The translations under genes and the position numbers were made by a program. Positions 6,569 to 7,667 of a DNA stretch of 7,667 bases are shown here, one piece after another; position 1 is the stretch's first letter; the number at the start of each line of letters is the position of its first letter. Below the pieces are notes generated by a model, which was not told the DNA's origin, searched no databases, and saw only the letters and a program-made list of their open reading frames with translations. Source of the stretch: Acidobacteriota bacterium (GTDB lineage: Bacteria; Acidobacteriota; Vicinamibacteria; Vicinamibacterales; 2-12-FULL-66-21); contig JABFWM010000168.1 in NCBI GenBank assembly GCA_013362195.1, forward strand, positions 1 to 7,667. Direction: 5' to 3'.

Positions 6569-7363
6569 CTACCAGGACGCCTGCAGCACCAGCGCAACCC
6601 AGCCCGCACGCGACTTGACGTCCAGACGCCGCATGCCGAGACGACGGTACGCTCGATCGACGTCGCCTTCGACGGACGAAGGAATGCCCGAGAGCACGAG
6701 CCGTCCGTGATGTCCGACGCGGCGGACGAGCGCCGGCGCCATCTCGATGAGCGGCGCCGCGAGAATGTTGGCGAGCACGAGCGGCCACGCTCCCGTCAGC
6801 GTCTCGGGGCCGCCGCGTGCGAGGCGGAGACGGTGCTCGACGCCGTTGATGCGTGCGTTCTCCGCCGCGACCCGCAGCGCGTCGTCCGCGACATCGATCG
6901 CCACCGCGCGCGGCACGCCGAGCCGCAACGCCGCGAGCGCCAGCACGCCAGACCCCGTACCGACGTCGAGCACCGCGTCGGGCGCGGCGATCGGCAGCGC
7001 CTCGTCGAGCGCTTCCAGGCAGAGCGCCGTTGTCGCGTGCAGCCCGGTCCCGAATGCCGGCGCATCGATCAATCGAACCGCGTCGTGCTCCGGATCGCTC
7101 CGGGCCGGGACGATGCGAAGGCGGCCGATGCGGATCGCGCGCGGGCCCAGCACCCAGACCGACTCCGCGTCGCGTCCGATCGCTGGAGAGATCGTGATGT
7201 CGTCACTGCCGACCGCCGTCACGACCTGCGCTGCCGTGATGCTGTCGGGCAGCAGCGCCGCCATGCGGCAGCCGTGCAACGCGTCGACGTCGAGGGCGCC
7301 GAGTTCGACGAGGCGGTCGAACGCGTCCTCACGCACGTTGCGAACGTCTACGCGATACGGCAT
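6569..7363 (-). CDS. prmA: Ribosomal protein L11 methyltransferase (PrmA-like)
   Basis: The 264-aa product is a SAM-dependent methyltransferase of the PrmA family, which trimethylates ribosomal protein L11 in the cytoplasm. Diagnostic motifs: DAPAFGTGLHATTALCLEAL (100-119), the PrmA FGTG-x-H-x-TT signature; SAM motif I VLDVGTGSGVLALAALRLG (131-149); acidic AIDVADDAL (155-163) ending motif II; and LVLANILAAPLIEMAP (195-210), the N-x-L-type motif near the methyl transfer site. It is slightly shorter than the about 290 aa of E. coli PrmA, with the loss mainly in the N-terminal substrate-recognition domain. The frame is open to an ATG at 7483, but that extension is unlike PrmA and is encoded by the leader repeat; ATG 7363 has GGAGAGA 9 nt upstream. 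The cytochrome c-dehydrogenase gene follows after 10 nt, so the two are probably cotranscribed though functionally unrelated. Confidence 0.88.
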   Translation of the reverse strand: MPYRVDVRNVREDAFDRLVELGALDVDALHGCRMAALLPDSITAAQVVTAVGSDDITISPAIGRDAESVWVLGPRAIRIGRLRIVPARSDPEHDAVRLIDAPAFGTGLHATTALCLEALDEALPIAAPDAVLDVGTGSGVLALAALRLGVPRAVAIDVADDALRVAAENARINGVEHRLRLARGGPETLTGAWPLVLANILAAPLIEMAPALVRRVGHHGRLVLSGIPSSVEGDVDRAYRRLGMRRLDVKSRAGWVALVLQASW

Positions 7364-7412
7364 TCGTCGCGATCTCTCCGAGTACGTGGCCTTCCCTGCG
7401 GCTGGTTGTCGC
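7364..7412 (-). repeat. Leader repeat copy A, ending at the prmA start codon
   Basis: Read on the minus strand, this 49-nt element starts GCGACAACCAGCC-G-CAGGGAA, continues with CCACGTACTCG, and ends GGAGAGATCGCGACGA directly before the prmA ATG. The same blocks in the same order occur in copy B at 7515-7589, which differs by two insertions of roughly 10 and 17 nt. The Shine-Dalgarno sequence of prmA (GGAGAGA, 7373-7379) lies inside this copy. Confidence 0.7.
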
Positions 7413-7514
7413 GCCGGTGCACTGACGAACACGGGGAGCGCGGGGAGGACGCGCCACTTGGTTGTCTGGTGAGAACGATTCACGATGCTGCGAATAGAGC
7501 TTCGGCAAAATCAT

Positions 7515-7589
7515 TGCCGCGATCTCCCGGTCTCCCCGCGCTCTGCGAGTACGTGACTACCGCTCGCTTTCCCTGTGGCTGGTTGTCGC
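7515..7589 (-). repeat. Leader repeat copy B, also ending in SD-ATG
   Basis: Read on the minus strand, this 75-nt element begins GCGACAACCAGCC-A-CAGGGAA, has CACGTACTCG, then a purine-rich insert (AGAGCGCGGGGAGACC), and ends GGGAGATCGCGGCA directly before an ATG at 7514. The first 21 positions differ from copy A at one base. The GGGAGA-to-ATG spacing is 8 nt. The 61-codon frame from that ATG runs 7514-7329 and overlaps the prmA start out of frame, but shows no protein family resemblance. The copies' ATGs are 151 nt apart. Confidence 0.7.
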
Positions 7590-7591
7590 CG

Positions 7592-7667
7592 TTACACGAC
7601 CGGTTCGTCCGCCGACGGACCGTAGGTGCCGGGCACCAGCTGATCCGTCAGGCGCAGATACACGCCA
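7592..7667 (-). CDS. C-terminal end of an unidentified protein (runs off right edge)
   Basis: The minus strand is open from the window edge to a TAA at 7592-7594 and encodes 24 residues, ending in LVPGTYGPSADEPVV. Almost every codon ends in G or C (for example CTG, CGC, GTG, CCC, GGC), matching the neighbouring real genes, which supports coding. Too little is visible to assign a family. It lies upstream of prmA on the same strand, separated by the 228-nt repeat-containing leader. Confidence 0.6.
   Translation of the reverse strand, partial: GVYLRLTDQLVPGTYGPSADEPVV

Noticed and set aside
7364..7483. N-terminal extension of PrmA from the ATG at 7483
   Set aside because: The added 40 residues are unlike PrmA N-termini and are encoded by the leader repeat; ATG 7363 has a better-placed ribosome binding site.
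7329..7514. A 61-codon minus-strand frame as a real protein gene
   Set aside because: It has a plausible SD and ATG but no family resemblance, is Arg-rich and overlaps prmA out of frame. It is kept only as a possible upstream leader frame in the repeat finding.

Overview
The window is a GC-rich bacterial chromosomal segment from an organism with long, tightly packed genes and strong G/C third-position bias. A periplasmic quinoprotein-like propeller, a secreted cytochrome c/sugar-dehydrogenase fusion and a DUF5335-type protein together fit a soil or sediment Acidobacteriota-like (perhaps Vicinamibacteria) genome. That placement is inference only; no rRNA or other phylogenetic marker suitable for certainty is present. 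No mobile element, CRISPR array, tRNA or rRNA was seen.

Layout from left to right. (1) Bases 1-1177, minus strand: 5' part of an exported PQQ-like beta-propeller protein that runs off the left edge. (2) Bases 1178-1337: a divergent intergenic region with iterated inverted repeats around GCGAAAC. (3) Bases 1338-2030, plus strand: a small alpha/beta hydrolase of dienelactone-hydrolase type. (4) Bases 2035-4416, minus strand: a compact three-gene operon, DUF5335-like protein -> phosphoribosyltransferase -> erythromycin-esterase-like protein, with a 4-nt gap and then a 4-nt start/stop overlap. It converges on the hydrolase with only 4 nt between the stop codons. (5) Bases 4417-4605: intergenic, carrying the operon's presumed promoter and the 3' end of the next unit. 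(6) Bases 4606-7363, minus strand: a ribosomal protein L11 methyltransferase (prmA-like) followed 10 nt later by a secreted cytochrome c-sugar dehydrogenase fusion. (7) Bases 7364-7591: a leader region holding two diverged direct copies of an element that each end in a Shine-Dalgarno sequence and an ATG. (8) Bases 7592-7667, minus strand: the last 24 codons of an unidentified gene.

Functionally, the centre looks like an accessory stress or detoxification module: phosphoribosyltransferase, erythromycin-esterase-like and dienelactone-hydrolase-like proteins are known to me as neighbours or fusion partners in other bacteria, including a PRT/esterase fusion in the mycobacterial dormancy regulon (Rv2030c, from memory). 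Here the parts are separate genes. The two flanking exported proteins are consistent with periplasmic oxidation of small organic substrates, with electrons passing through the fused cytochrome c. The two most distinctive non-coding signals are the duplicated SD-ATG leader upstream of prmA and the iterated inverted repeats between the divergent genes.
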